DNA of 64,000 nucleotides from Zantedeschia hybrid cultivar (GCA_030544215.1 JARZZO010000003.1:19539879-19603878); one strand, 5' to 3'. Counted from the stretch's first letter, positions 34,703 through 45,741 are shown. Made by a program: numbers and translations. The notes: generated by a model not told the origin, from the letters alone.

Positions 34703-37700
34703 ATGGCATCTCAAGGTATTGCTGAGTGGTCATCTGGGAATCCTCCTAGTGCTGATCCTACTTGGGGTCATTGCACACCGGTGGACATGGGCCAACAAAA
34801 GGTACAATGCAAATATTGCAACCGGGTCGTCTCAGGCGGAGTCTACCGATTCAAACAACATCTTGCTGGAATAAAAGGTGAAGTTGCAGCATGTACTCGA
34901 GTTCCTTCAGAGGTTAGGATCCAATTTCGAACTTATATGAAGGAGAAGGAATCAAGCAAAGCAAGTACTGCCAGAAGAAGACAGGAAATTCGAGAGGAAT
35001 TGTCTGAACCAGAGCGAAGGTCTGATGCTGGAGTCCGGTTTGGTGGAAGTAATCAACCTATAAATGTTGATGATTGGGATACAAGTAAGTTTCTTATTTA
35101 ACTTATTTTCATGTTCTTCATTTAACGTTTTCAGACAAATAGTTATAGTAGATTAAATTTTTTTTCTTTTACATTTAAAGCTGAATTGCGACGTGCAATG
35201 GAAGCAAGCCGGCGGTCCTTTGCAGATGAGGACTTATTTCGGCAAACTGGAAGATATGGAGGACAAGGAAGTAGCTCCACACCTTCTGCACAAGAGAGCA
35301 CTAGCGCCGGCATGAGCGTTAATGTATGCGAGGAGCTGCCTCAGGAGTTCACTAGAGCTGGAGATCCTAGAGTAGGTCCAATAGATCCCTTGCTCACCAA
35401 GAAGAGGGATAAACAACCTTCTATTAGTGCTGCATTCAAGAACTTAAAACTTTGTAAGGAGAAGATAGGGAGAGCTACATCTAGGTGGTTTTTCTATAAC
35501 AGTATCCATGTTAATGCTGCCAAGGAGCCATATTACGAGTCCATGATCGAGACCATACAAGAAGTTGGCAAAGGGGTTGAGGGACCTTCTCCATATGAGA
35601 TATACAACAAGTACTTGGATATGGAAGTTGATGACATCCGAACATACATTAAATCATTTGAAAGGATCTGGGATGAGTATGGATGCACTTTAAAGTGCGA
35701 TGGATGGACAGGTACATAAATCTTATCTTCATTTTCTTATATTATCTTCATTTTTTCTTAATCAGAATGGGTCTCTTTCTGGTTTCTTATCACGTTTGGA
35801 ACTTTACAGGGATAACAAGAAGAAGTATGATCAACTTCTTAATTTACTGCAAAGCCGAAACCGTATTTTGGAAGTCCATTGATGCATCTGGAAAAATAAA
35901 GAATGCCCAGTACCTATATGAATTAATGGATCAAATGGTGGAAGAAGTGGGCGAAAAAAGGATTGTCCAAGTGGTTACGGACAATGCAGCGGCGTTCAAG
36001 TTAGTTGGACAAATGTTGATGCAGAAGAGAGAACATCTATATTGGGTTCCCTGTTCTGCTCATTGTATTGACTTGATGTTGGAAGACATTTGCGCTGATC
36101 CGATGGTAGATGGAGTGGTCAAGAGTGGTCGATTTATCACCACATTCATCTACAACCACAACAACATTCTGGATATCATGCGCACACATACTCATGGAAG
36201 AGAGTTGCTTCGTCCAGGAGCCACCAGGTTTGCATCTCAATATATCTCTCTAGATAGTTTAAGTCAACAAAAGAACAACTTGATTAGGATGGTGGCATCG
36301 GAAGATTGAGAGAATCACATATTGCGGTATGTACCAACTAAGGTCAAAGAGAAAGGTAAGAAAGTGGCTGATCTAATTCAGTCTAGACCCTTCTGGAGGG
36401 GGGTGCAAGCGGTGTTAAATATTGTAGAACCGCTTGTCCGTGTCTTGCGATCTTGTGATGGAGAAAGAAGATCGGATATGGGATATTTATATGAAGCTAT
36501 GGACAGAGCTAAGGAGCTCATTCAACTTAACAATCCAACAACCTATGTGAAGTGGTAGAACATAATATATAGACGTTGGGAACACACTTTACATCACGAT
36601 CTTCATGCAGTTGGTAAGCTACTAACTTTCTATATGTATTATTTGTATACACATTTCTCTTAAGTAATAACTAACTTTGACTTGTTTATTTAGGTTATTT
36701 TTTCAACCCTCAGTATATGTTTAGAACTGATGGAAAGAAGGATAGCTATGATAGTTGCTCGGAGGTGTTGATGGGAGCTAAGTCTGTTAGTAAGCGCATG
36801 CTTGCAGATGAGGACAGAGCAATAATGACATGCAAGTAAATGCATGATTACATAATGATGTTATACCACTTTGGGACAAGTACTGCTCAAAGAGTTGCCA
36901 AAATTTTGAGCCCAGGTTTGAAAATTATTAACTAGATGTTCTACTTCATTTTTAATTATAGCTTGTACATTGTTGACATGGCCAATTTTCTATTTATAGC
37001 TGACTGGTGGCTAGATCATGGAAAAGCATATGGGTATGAAAATCTAGCCTATGTTGCAATTCGGGTCTTAAGTCAAACAACCTCTTCATCAGGTTGTGAG
37101 AGAAACTGGAGCACATTTGGCTTGATTCACACCAAGCAAAGGAATAGATTGAAGTCGAGCCGTCTAGAGAAGCTAATATTCTGTCATTATAACATGGGGT
37201 TGAAGCTAAAAAATTTGGAGTTCATAAGGAACCTTCAAAGGCAGGAGAAAGAGAGAATTTCCGGACAAGCTACGGAGACGACACATGCAGAAGAACCCAT
37301 AGACTTGGATGAGCTGTTCGAGGAGCAACATCCACTAAATGCATGGGTTGATGCAAGCACCTCAAATGAGCCTGAATTCAACCCAAATGATCGGGAATGG
37401 GCATAAGGTGAGTTAGATAATGTTCCATTACTTACTGATTTTCAACTTCCTCCTTCAAAACGTCAGAAGAAGAGCAAAAAACAAGCACCAAGCAAAAGGA
37501 AGAGTAGTACTAGAATTCAGATTGCTGATCTGGAGACTATCGAGAAAGAGGATGAAACGCCAGAACCAAGTGATGAGGTCCAATATCAAACCTCAAATGA
37601 CTCGACATCAAAGATGAGCTCCGACATATCTGAGGATGGCGGAGATGCTACCAGTGCCCCAGCCCCAGCTCCACCAATTCAATTCACCGGAGAAGAAGAA

Positions 37701-38035
37701 TACACACATGCTACCCAAAATAAACATCATGGTAGCAGAGCAGGACGTGAAGAATCTTCCATTCAAATATTCAACAGATCAAAGAGGAAGGACAAAGGTA
37801 AAGCTCCTCAGTGTGCAGAGGCCAAAGAAGAACTTAGGAGGGAGAGAGAATATCAGGAGCAACTATCAGATGCATCATCATATTCTCCATACGAAGGGTA
37901 TAGTCAGCCTACTGGATATGTAGTTTACCCTCCTCAACATTCTGATACATCCGACTATTCAGGAGGTTGTCTAGAATATCCACAATTGTCAATCATTTAT
38001 ACCAATACGGATGACTATAGCCGGTATATGATGTA
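34703..38035 (+). pseudogene. hAT transposase gene with introns, four premature stops
   Basis: Reconstructed exon edges: 34703-35084, 35181-35711, 35810-36613, then pieces from about 36694 and 36999. Phases agree at each junction. Domains in order: a BED zinc finger (VQCKYCNRVVSGGVYRFKQH, about residues 30-70), a low-complexity linker, a DUF659-like RNase H core (CDGWTG; VTDNAAAFKLVGQMLM; WVPCSAHCIDLMLED) and the hAT C-terminal dimerisation region (SSSGCERNWSTFGLIHTKQR). In-frame stops lie at 36307-36309 (TGA), 36556-36558 (TAG), 36837-36839 (TAA) and 37404-37406 (TAA). Each can arise by one C-to-T or G-to-A change. The tail 37407-38035 continues with an acidic Ser/Pro-rich region. Confidence 0.88.
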
Positions 38036-38636
38036 ATATGAACAATACTACCAGAGTTATATGTCATAGACTGAGTATGTTAGCCATATGTTCATTCAGT
38101 ATAATGTACGTTTGGAATAAATGTAAGTTCATAATCATATATGTAAGTTTATTCAAGGTTTTTTTGTCCAACAACATCTTATGTACTTCAAATCAATGTA
38201 TTTCAACACAATTATGCATTAGACTTGTGTTTTATATTTTTTCCACATTTTTTCATATTTTTTTCTGCTATCCGAACCAGCCGAGCCTGACTCAGCCAGG
38301 ATCGGCTGGGATCGGACTGACTCGGATCGGAATCGGCCGATTCGATCGGTTTTGGACCGGCCGATCCAGGACCCGATCCCGGATTTCTTAACCTTGATCC
38401 CCTCTAACTTGGCATAATTACAAAAATACCCTTATAGGTCTAAAATACTTGGAATCAATCCAGATAACTTGGAATCAATCCAGATACCTTGGAATCAATC
38501 CAAAACCATATAAACCTATCTTAAACTTGGGTGAGGCCAAGAGCTTAACCTAAAATACATCTTCATATGCATGTGCTGCCTGTAGTAGTAGTGTTGCATG
38601 TTATAAGGGCATCATACGGACAGTTAATCAAGGGTT

Positions 38637-38680
38637 GTCGAGTGGTTGCTCGACGTAATTAACACTAACCCAGGTCAGTG
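38637..38680. repeat. LTR two-hairpin cassette, inverse copy
   Basis: GTCGAG-tggttg-CTCGAC (38637-38654), then gtaattaa, then CACTAACCCAGGTCAGTG (38663-38680), one mismatch in the second stem. Confidence 0.72.
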
Positions 38681-39392
38681 GAGAGAGGTCATATACTCAG
38701 ATCTTCGCCTGATCCGAAGTCCCAGACTCCCTAAGGGCTAATCCCAAGCTCTCACAGCCCAATAAATAAAATACATAAAACTGACCTATATTTCTCCAGA
38801 TAAAACAAAAAACCCTAAAATACGACCGGATCCCCCAAATCCGATAGGAGAGACATCTAGGTTAGGTCCCCAACATGCCCAAATGATGATACATTATGTT
38901 CTCTGGGTGAAGCACAAGATGAAGATGTAGACCACTTATTAATTCAATGTGCAGTGAGTCAAGCAATATAGAACATCTTCGGTCATTTGTTGAATTTCAA
39001 GCCTAATTTCAACTCTATTCAAGAAATATGGTTGTTTTTCCAGAATTTGCAGAGAAAAACGAAACAAAGGGAGTTGAAAAGTATTCTTGGGATCATTCCC
39101 CATGCGATATGCTGGCGCATTTGGAGAGAGAGAAATGATGCAATTTTCCGGGGAAGTAAAATTTATATTGAAAATATTTCTTTGAGAAGTCTTTCTCTAT
39201 TGTATAGCTGGTCGAGACATATCATAGGGGTTGTCAGCAAATTCTTGGCTAAGGTTCTTTAAGTACTTTGTAGTTTTTTTTCTTTCTTTTATAGATAGGA
39301 ACCTCTCTTATCCATCTGATTGTACTCCCTCTTTTATTCTATAAATTGGTGGTACAATCCATGTTTTTCTCGGAAAAAAAAATCTAGATGAG

Positions 39393-39701
39393 AGTTTTTT
39401 TCACTCATCCGTGTCACTAAAAGCAAAACTGGGTTTGAGAAAGAATTATACACATAAAGCAATACTTAAGCCGTATTTTCCATACTAAGGATCAACTTTA
39501 TAATAGGTAGTCCATGTATTAATTGTAACTGAAAAAAACGTACTTCAGTGTAACAGCAAATTTGAATACCATAAATAATTAGGCCAAGGCCTCCCACATA
39601 AGGATCAAGGTTGTAAAGGGGGGAGGCAAGTACAATTTATAACAAAAAAATAGTTATTGGTGTAACAGTGAACAATAGAACATAGTGTTAGTACACCTTA
39701 C
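39393..39701. other. PHYLLO: Intron sequence, nothing recognised
   Basis: DNA between the L1 copy A target duplication and the splice donor of the 39702-39896 exon. Confidence 0.45.
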
Positions 39702-39896
39702 CGCTGGAAGAACATTTGAAACAGCAGTACCCGATGATGTTATGACAACTGCCGGCCCATGTGATCCTCTTGCATAGCCAACAGCATGATAGGCCAATGA
39801 TCGTTCATCAAAACATGCAATGCATGTGGTGAGGGGATGAGCAGAAGCAGATATGGCAAGTGGAGATGATCTTGATCCTGGTGCAATGCAGAAATA
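39702..39896 (-). CDS. PHYLLO: PHYLLO exon, MenD N-terminal catalytic segment (65 codons)
   Basis: A 195-bp phase-0 exon from acceptor ttttattgtag to donor GCG/gtaagg. It encodes YFCIAPGSRSSPLAIS, then CIACFDERSLAYHAVGYARG and GPAVVITSSGTAVSNVLPA. In MenD the Glu of the DER motif is the conserved glutamate that activates thiamine diphosphate, and the GSRSSPL loop lies at the active site, so this exon carries core catalytic residues and both look intact. It runs directly into VVEASQD of the exon at 10832-10930, 28.8 kb away. Confidence 0.94.
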
Positions 39897-39966
39897 CTAC
39901 AATAAAACTCATCAGAACCAAAAGGCAAACTAAATAAGAGGCCACCATTTTATCAATTAAACTCAC

Positions 39967-40071
39967 CGTCAAACCAAGTCGAACACACTCTTCAACCATA
40001 AGCAATGCCCAGACTGCATTCATGTTTGCACAGTTACTTACTGAAGAACCAATTCCACAAGGACTGGCAAA
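39967..40071 (-). CDS. PHYLLO: PHYLLO exon, start of MenD module (35 codons)
   Basis: A 105-bp phase-0 exon from acceptor ttttaatgtag to donor ACG/gtgagt. It ends with NMNAVWALLMVEECVRLGLT, matching the opening helix of MenD (N-A-V-W-A-x-L-x-x-E-E-C-x-R-L-G). The intron before the next exon is only 70 bp. The upstream residues (FASPCGIGSSVSNCA) lie in the variable linker between the MenF and MenD parts, so the acceptor is chosen by reading frame and splice consensus; a second possible acceptor (ttcttcag) lies about 30 bases further into the exon. Confidence 0.85.
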
Positions 40072-40542
40072 CTACATTAAAATGCAAAATGTTAAATGTT
40101 TCCAGAAGTTCCAGTTGACTGGATAGCTCGGACATCATATATTATACAAAAGGACTTCAAAATGATGGCACTATGTGCAGTAGGAGCTACATGAAAAGAT
40201 TCAATTTGATTTCAGTCATTGAATGTAGAGGCACCACTACTTACTATACGAGAGAGAGAGAGAGAGAGAGAAAGAATGCAATACCTATGCATTGTCCTGA
40301 CTCTTAGATGTGCATGATGATATTCCTACATGAGGTATGATTTATATTATGAATTGTGTTGCATGATTAAATACCGTTTTTTAAGTGAGGTATCATCTGA
40401 ACTTGCATAAAGAAATATGGCAAAGGAATTAATTTGTTCAAAAAATTAAAGTGGATGATACCACATACAAATTGTTAAAAAGAATTGACGAGTTATAGTA
40501 TGTTGAAATCAGAAAATGCACCAGAAGCCATATCATCATCAT
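40072..40542. other. PHYLLO: Intron sequence with a GA microsatellite
   Basis: No gene is seen. Contains (GA)n at about 40250-40271. Confidence 0.45.
40250..40271. repeat. (GA)n microsatellite
   Basis: Eleven or so GA units followed by AAAG. Confidence 0.9.
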
Positions 40543-40853
40543 CATTCCTTGTGCAGTTTGCTGGAGCATATGGAGGGAACACGATGATGCCATCTTCTGG
40601 GCAGTAAAATTTATGTTGAAAACATTTGTCTTAGAGTTTTTTCTTTGTTTTATTCTTGGAACAGGTTTCTTCTCAACCATTCAATAAGTAGATGGAGGGA
40701 AGTGATTAAGTCTTTGTAACTGACTTGATTTTAAGTTTAGTTTTCTTTGTACATGGGAAAGGCTCCATGCCTCTACCCATTTGGGCATATTACATCTATT
40801 TATTTTAATACAACTGGTGGTACTAACAACTACCACCTTTCAGGGAGAGAAAA
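40543..40853 (+). mobile_element. L1-type LINE 3' end fragment
   Basis: Plus strand reads IPCAVCWSIWREHDDAIFWA, the L1 C-terminal motif, then a 3' UTR with 'ttaatacaactggtggtac' and an A-rich end. It lies in the intron between the tentative exon 40894-40962 and the exon 39967-40071. Confidence 0.72.
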
Positions 40854-40893
40854 AGAGTTAGCAGTACATTTCCAACAGAAAGGAAGATATTAC

Positions 40894-40962
40894 CATATTA
40901 GTGGTAAAAGCAACCGTTGTTGAAAGCCTGAAATAAACCCGACAAGATGTTTGAAACTGTTC
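40894..40962 (-). CDS. PHYLLO: Tentative PHYLLO exon (23 codons, linker region)
   Basis: A candidate 69-bp exon bounded by acceptor cttgtgcag and donor ATG/gtaata, phase 0 at both ends and free of stops, encoding EQFQTSCRVYFRLSTTVAF and a few more residues. Phase 0 agrees with the exons on either side. The peptide lies where the remnant MenF part should meet MenD, but that linker is poorly conserved and I cannot match it to a family motif. It could instead be intron sequence with chance splice sites. Confidence 0.42.
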
Positions 40963-41112
40963 CTGCACAAGACCAGAACAAATGTGTACTATAATAGTAC
41001 ATCTTGGGAAATATGCATCCTGTCTGACAATGTCAAGACCACAGCAAAGCTCCTGTACAACATTGTCACAAACCAACTTTCCGTACCTACTCATCATGAA
41101 CAGATGACATAC

Positions 41113-41172
41113 CAGTTGGATGCTACTGGGTCTGGCAACCATTCTCTCCATAAATTTCGCATTTACATGCAC
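41113..41172 (-). CDS. PHYLLO: Tentative PHYLLO exon (20 codons)
   Basis: A candidate 60-bp exon with a strong pyrimidine tract and acceptor (ttatccttcag) and a good donor (CTG/gtatgt), phase 0 at both ends. It would encode VHVNAKFMERMVARPSSIQL. It sits 150 bp upstream of the previous candidate in gene order. Splice quality and phase support it; no recognisable motif does. The wider open frame around it (to about 41235) is a shadow that reads through the putative introns. Confidence 0.42.
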
Positions 41173-42529
41173 CTGAAGGATAACATAGTTAACATGCACA
41201 ATTATTAATGTCAACAGAAAAAGGCAACTAAGCACACACCTTCATTCAGGAGGCCTTTTCAACATTACATCACAAACCTACAAATTTCAGCATGGACAGA
41301 CCCCCCCCCCCCCCCGTACGCGCGCACGCACACACAAGTAAAAGTGCAAACAATGATTCCCCATAAAAATGCAAACAATGATTCCCCGTCTATTTAGATT
41401 AGACACCATCATATTATCCCCAATTTGTGACCTAACAAACATAATGAAATTGAGAAATTTCAAAAAATGTGCCACATAAAACCTTTCCTAAATTATGAGA
41501 CAATATAAAGTTACATAAATAGCTGCTGAGCAACAATTTAGACCAAAGACATCTGCCCAGCAGTTTTGGCTTATTCTACAAAAGTTTAAATGTGCAGGAC
41601 AATCGGAATTGCATATCAGTTTGGAAAATCGTTGTAGATTGACAAAGAGAATTAAGCAATAACTTTTGTTTACCGAGACAAGAAGGCCGTACCACAATTG
41701 CAGGGCCATAACAATGTCCACTTTTTGAAATGCATTGCAAGTAATCACTTTTATGGGAGAAGGGGAAGTTTGTGGCGCATAAGGCAGGTAGAAAAGTAAT
41801 AAGAGGAAAGAAAAAGCATTTTGTGATCAGTTGTATGAGGCTGACTCTTCCAAGATAGAAATCAAAGATATCAAAGAAAAATTAGAGGCTTTATCGAGTA
41901 GTTAAAGGAGGACCTCATGAAGTAACAAATAGTTCCAAGAAGAGAAAAAACAAAGTTCACTGGTAGAACACAAGTGATATACAAAGCATTTCCATTTCTC
42001 ATTATACAGTTATTTCCGCATCTACCATATGAACCATAGACATTAATCAAGAATTTCTTAAACATGCAGGTTTAACTTTTCCTTAAATATTTGTTAGATT
42101 CCTAGAACATAAATTCAGTTTTCTGTTCCAATTGGATTAATTTACCCTCACATGGCTCTCTGCAGTGGAGAAAGGAGGAGCACCAGTAGAGGATATCAGC
42201 ACCCCCCACCAGCCAACCCTCTTCCCAAGAAAAGAGAAAAAGAAAAGAAGGAAAAGGAAGAAAAGGAAGAGGCAAAGAAAGAAAGAAAAGCCGTAAGGAC
42301 ACTTCCCTACATGTGGATTCTCCACCTTGGCCTGCCTCTTTTACTCATATAAGCACAAACCCCCCAACCCAACTCCTCATTCAAGAGCACGTGGAAAAGA
42401 CAAGTGCAAGACCTTGGAAGTCCTACTAAAAACCCCTTCAAGAAAGTTCATTGACATACTCATAAAGAGTGTTAAGGGTATATATGTAAATGGTGATAAA
42501 GTATATACACAAATATAACTTTATAAGGT
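41173..42529. other. Intergenic or intron DNA, simple repeats only
   Basis: I searched for further PHYLLO exons on the minus strand and found none convincing. Contains a C15 run (41301-41315) followed by GT/CA-type alternation, and a 24-bp direct duplication (aatgcaaacaatgattcccc type) at about 41344-41388. Confidence 0.4.
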
Positions 42530-45500
42530 GTAAAAATAGTTGATAGAAAATTGTGAACCTTTATGTAATTTTATGATGCCAATTGGACATAGACTAGTGG
42601 GCTGTAGGATAGGGGTTTTAAATGCCCTATTATAAGTGAGGTTTTAATCTCTTATTGGGCCTATTAGTAGGTCTTTTAGTGGGCTAGCCCAAACCCAATA
42701 GAAGGGGACACACATGTCCTTCTTCTTGAACCTTCTCCACCTCATCTTGAAGCCTTTTTCTGGCCCCAAAGGGGCAGAACGTGGGAAAAAGAAGGGGGAA
42801 AGAGAGAGAAAAAAAGGAAGAGAAAAAGAGAAAGAAGAGAGCCAACTGCAGGGAGGGGGGGAGAGAGAGAGAGAGGGACCTACTACAGTTCGCTACAGTG
42901 CATGTATAGTGCGTACACAGTGTGACGAGTATACTTTCTAGACTTAAAGCAGTGACTTTAGGGGATCTTTTGGGTCTGTTAAGAAGGTAGGAGATCTACT
43001 TCTTGTCCTTCTTTATGTGCCTATGGTTTTCTTTATTTTTTGAAGTCTTGTTACTAGGGTTTTACCTCCCTAAATAGAGAGCATGCTGCCAAAAATTTTT
43101 GAAGGTGAGTGTGTGAGGTTGTGACTGTGAGAGCATGTGTATGCATGTGTGTACATGTACAGCAGGTGTGGGCATATGTGAGGGTGTGCGGGTGCAGGTG
43201 TGATTCTGTGTGTGTATGTAAGCGGTGTGTGTGCAGTTGTATGGTTGGTGTGTGTGTGTGTGTTGGGGGGGGGGGGGGGGGGGGGGGGGGTGTTGTTTGT
43301 GAGATGTATGGTGGTGGTTGTAAAGGTGTAGGGTGTGATGTGGCTGTGTTAAGTGTACGTATGTATGTATATGTGCAGCAGGGGGTGTGCATGTGTATGG
43401 ATGTGTGCAGCAGGGTGTGTGTGTGTGTGTGTGTATGTGTAACAGGGTGTGTGTGTGTGAGTGTATGTATGTGCAGCAGTGTGTGTGTGTGCAGTTGTGT
43501 GGAGAGGATACGGGTACATTTGTGAAGTTGTGCAGCTATGTGGAGGGGTGCAAGTGTGTGTGTAAGAGATGTGTGGGTGTGTGTGTATATGGTTGTAGAG
43601 GTGTAAGAGTGAGTGTGGCATTGAAGTGTAAGTGTGTGTATGTGTCACTATGGGTGAGCAATTGTAATGGTGTATAGAAGTATGTATGACTATGCAAATG
43701 TATGTGTTCGGCTATGAAGGTTTAAAGATGGTTGTGCAGGTGTTTCTATGCGAGTAGTAGTGCATATTTGTATGTATGGTAGCTATGCTAGTGTGTGCAT
43801 TTGTGAAGAGGTGTATATGTGCAGTGCATGGAATGTTGTTTCTAATGGTTGTTTTACATGATTTGGGCCAGTGCATAGAGGTTTACCTCCGCCTCGCACC
43901 AAAGAGTAATACATAATGTCTTGTCCATTAAAGTGAGTTCATGAATTGTTGTTCCTTATTTCATTCTTTTGTTAAGTACATGTCATGAGGCATATATTGC
44001 ATTGACGCACACAAACGTGTGGCTTCTTTATAATTGTAGAGCATATCTATATCCTTGATATAATGGCATATATTACATATAACTGCTGAGCATTACTGTA
44101 TATTTCAGATAAGCATCAACTCTGGTCATAACTGTATGATTGTATAATTGTTTCATTTATTGACTGTACTGTGTGACCACGGTTATTACTATGATTTTGG
44201 AACTATTATGGTTATTTTGAGCAATGCGACACCTCCGCTAGTTGCTATGTTCCCATTTACTGTGGACCCTTGTCAGGACAAGGGTCGGGAAGTTGGCTCA
44301 TTTATTGTGAAGGTACGTCAGGACCTCGAACAACCTTTACTATGGAGATACGAGTCTAATCTCAGCTTACCTGACTAGGACAGTAAGAGAGAGTTACTCA
44401 GTCTCTGGACTTCACAGGAGGCCAATTAGTCCAACCTGCCTCACCTATTGTGGAGCTAGCACCCTATAGGGTGGACAGGCAGGTAGACTGTATTGTTCAA
44501 ATATTGTCGGTGACTCTATCCCTGGTAGCCCTTTACTGTTGAAAAATCAGATTATATGTTAAATTTTTTAGATATATTTATGGGTCATCGTATGATTGTC
44601 TTGATCTGTGAGTTTGGGCCTTTTCCAGTAGTTTTGCTATAACCTGACTAGTGTAAATGTGTTGTTTTTATTGTTCATGCATATGCAAATTTTTTATCAG
44701 TTTAAATCATGTATTTCGAACCGTAGAGAATGGCATAGAGCAGGGAAGATCTTATATGAACTATGTGACTCACTGCCGCCCTTTTTCTTGTTTGTTTTGT
44801 TTCATGTGGGTGGCAGGGTCACGAGTTGGAGGTGGTGACTGCTAGAGGCGTAGTGGCAGTTGGCCATTGAGAGATCACTGTCAGTATTATAATTGTACTT
44901 TTGTTCGATAATCTCTCTTTCTAGGACATGTATTTTGTACTGGGAAGAAATGAATACAGTTGTTGTGAGTGAAATCCTGGGCACTTGTTATTTGTCTTGT
45001 ATGGTTATTTTCTTCATTTCATTCGTACAGATTTCCTAAACCGACATAATTGTAGGTAAAGATGCTTGTATGGGCCCTTATAAGAAGAGTGAGAGAACTT
45101 GAAGTTGGACATTATACAAGGCATTGTGCCCAAGGCTCCCTACATTTCTAAAGCCCCAGGGCTTCAAATGTAACAAGCATTTGTAATAAAGGATGATCAT
45201 CAATAAAATTCTATTTTGATCTCATAACCACATTCATTCATGTCTTGTGTTTATAGATCTATAATGGATCTTCATTAGGTTCACCAAACCCATTAAAGTT
45301 TTGGATCCATAACAAATTCTTATTGGATACGTAATCAGTCTTGGATGGATCCCTCCTAAGTTAGGTAAAGGGCATTGGTCTGACAGATTATTAACAGAAC
45401 CTTGGGTCGACATCTAATTATCCTTTATCCTTATGCATCAAGTCAATGTCCATTAATGGACAGGCAAATTACTCCAAATCAGTGTCCCTTAGTAGATAGG

Positions 45501-45741
45501 CAAATTACTCCCAAGTCCATAATGTTTGTTCTGCCTAATTTCGAAGACTTGGTCAAATCCTATCTCAACCCATAAGCTAGACCATAGTCCACACCAAATT
45601 TGTCCCAATTCATAAGCTTCCCCTGATCCTCCAGTGAACCGAATTTGAAACCAAGGCACACCAGATCCTAACAACTTGTCTTACATCTTAGGATCCATGA
45701 CCCAACAATTCAATCAAGAAAATAATGTACACTTGGCCTCC
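42530..45741. other. Uncharacterised repeat-like region (possible old LTR)
   Basis: No coding domain is visible. The left part is rich in A/G (42780-42880 GAGA and GAAAAAGA runs), then a large GT-rich block. Near 45190 the sequence 'taataaaggatgatcatc' followed by 'caataaaattctattttg' resembles a polyadenylation region of a long retrotransposon LTR. Clean LTR ends or target duplications were not found. It is cut at 45741 by the TR-GAG element. Confidence 0.3.
43106..43680. repeat. GT-rich block with a 26-base G run
   Basis: Degenerate (GT)n with GTGTGCAGCAGGGTGT-type repeats. An uninterrupted G run lies at 43265-43290. Long open frames on both strands here are products of the repeat. Confidence 0.9.

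Larger units (their letters stand above)
34271..38396 (+). mobile_element. hAT DNA transposon, 4126 bp, autonomous-type but decayed
   Basis: Bounded by a perfect 8-bp target duplication atcccctc (34263-34270 and 38397-38404), the hAT hallmark. Terminal inverted repeats start CAAGGTTTAAAAACTCGG on the left and CAAGGTTAAGAAATCCGG on the right. Both ends have dense GATCGG/CCGATC subterminal motifs, likely transposase binding sites. It encodes an intron-containing BED-finger transposase on the plus strand. It is inserted in the long solo LTR, so it is the younger of the two. Confidence 0.95.
31696..38875 (+). mobile_element. Solo LTR, long variant, interrupted by a hAT transposon
   Basis: Flanked by a perfect 5-bp target duplication tgccc (31691-31695 and 38876-38880) inside L1 copy A. 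Net length without the hAT element is about 3.0 kb. Reverse-complemented, 32.4-34.26 kb and 38.4-38.87 kb align with the 1.9-kb LTRs at 3670, 45742 and 60300; the first 0.7 kb (31.7-32.4 kb) has no counterpart in them. It starts TATTGACCC, a probable mutation of TG, and ends CCCCAACA. The TATA box is at 33145-33152 (GCCTATAAATAGG). Confidence 0.82.
16671..39383 (+). mobile_element. L1-type LINE (copy A), 5'-truncated, split by two large insertions
   Basis: One plus-strand L1 in three pieces: 16671-17487, 31195-31690 and 38881-39383. It is bounded by a 9-bp target duplication, ctagatgag, at 16662-16670 and 39384-39392 just after its A tail. Piece one starts within the RT at LRQGDPISPL and continues to the post-RT WNIALLGKCLWELLDEEVSL. 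Piece two continues at the WTDIVKVGF stretch. Piece three has the zf-RVT end (IIPHAICWRIWRERNDAIFR at 39087-39150) and the 3' UTR. The continuity of the coding order across 21 kb of inserted DNA proves the nesting. Confidence 0.88.
934..41172 (-). other. PHYLLO: PHYLLO gene region (MenD module), spanning introns
   Basis: This is the span of a host gene on the minus strand whose exons encode the MenD part of plant PHYLLO, a plastid-targeted fusion protein of phylloquinone (vitamin K1) synthesis. MenD is SEPHCHC synthase, a thiamine-diphosphate enzyme joining isochorismate and 2-oxoglutarate. Four exons read continuously into each other across introns, giving the family blocks APGSRSSPL, FDERSLAYHAVGYARG, SSGTAVSN, LTADRPPEL, GANQAINQVNHFG and CGPVHINCPFREPL. 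All borders are GT/AG and every exon is phase 0. The gene has no stop or frameshift, unlike all the elements in its introns. Later MenD exons, MenC and MenH must lie left of position 1; the plastid transit peptide and most of the MenF part lie to the right and were not found. Confidence 0.9.

Noticed and set aside
41488..42065. Minus-strand frames as further PHYLLO exons
   Set aside because: No splice-bounded phase-0 segment with MenF-like sequence could be found.
43109..43677. Long open frames on both strands (Val/Cys-rich and Thr/His-rich)
   Set aside because: They are produced by the GT/AC repeat itself and have no domain.
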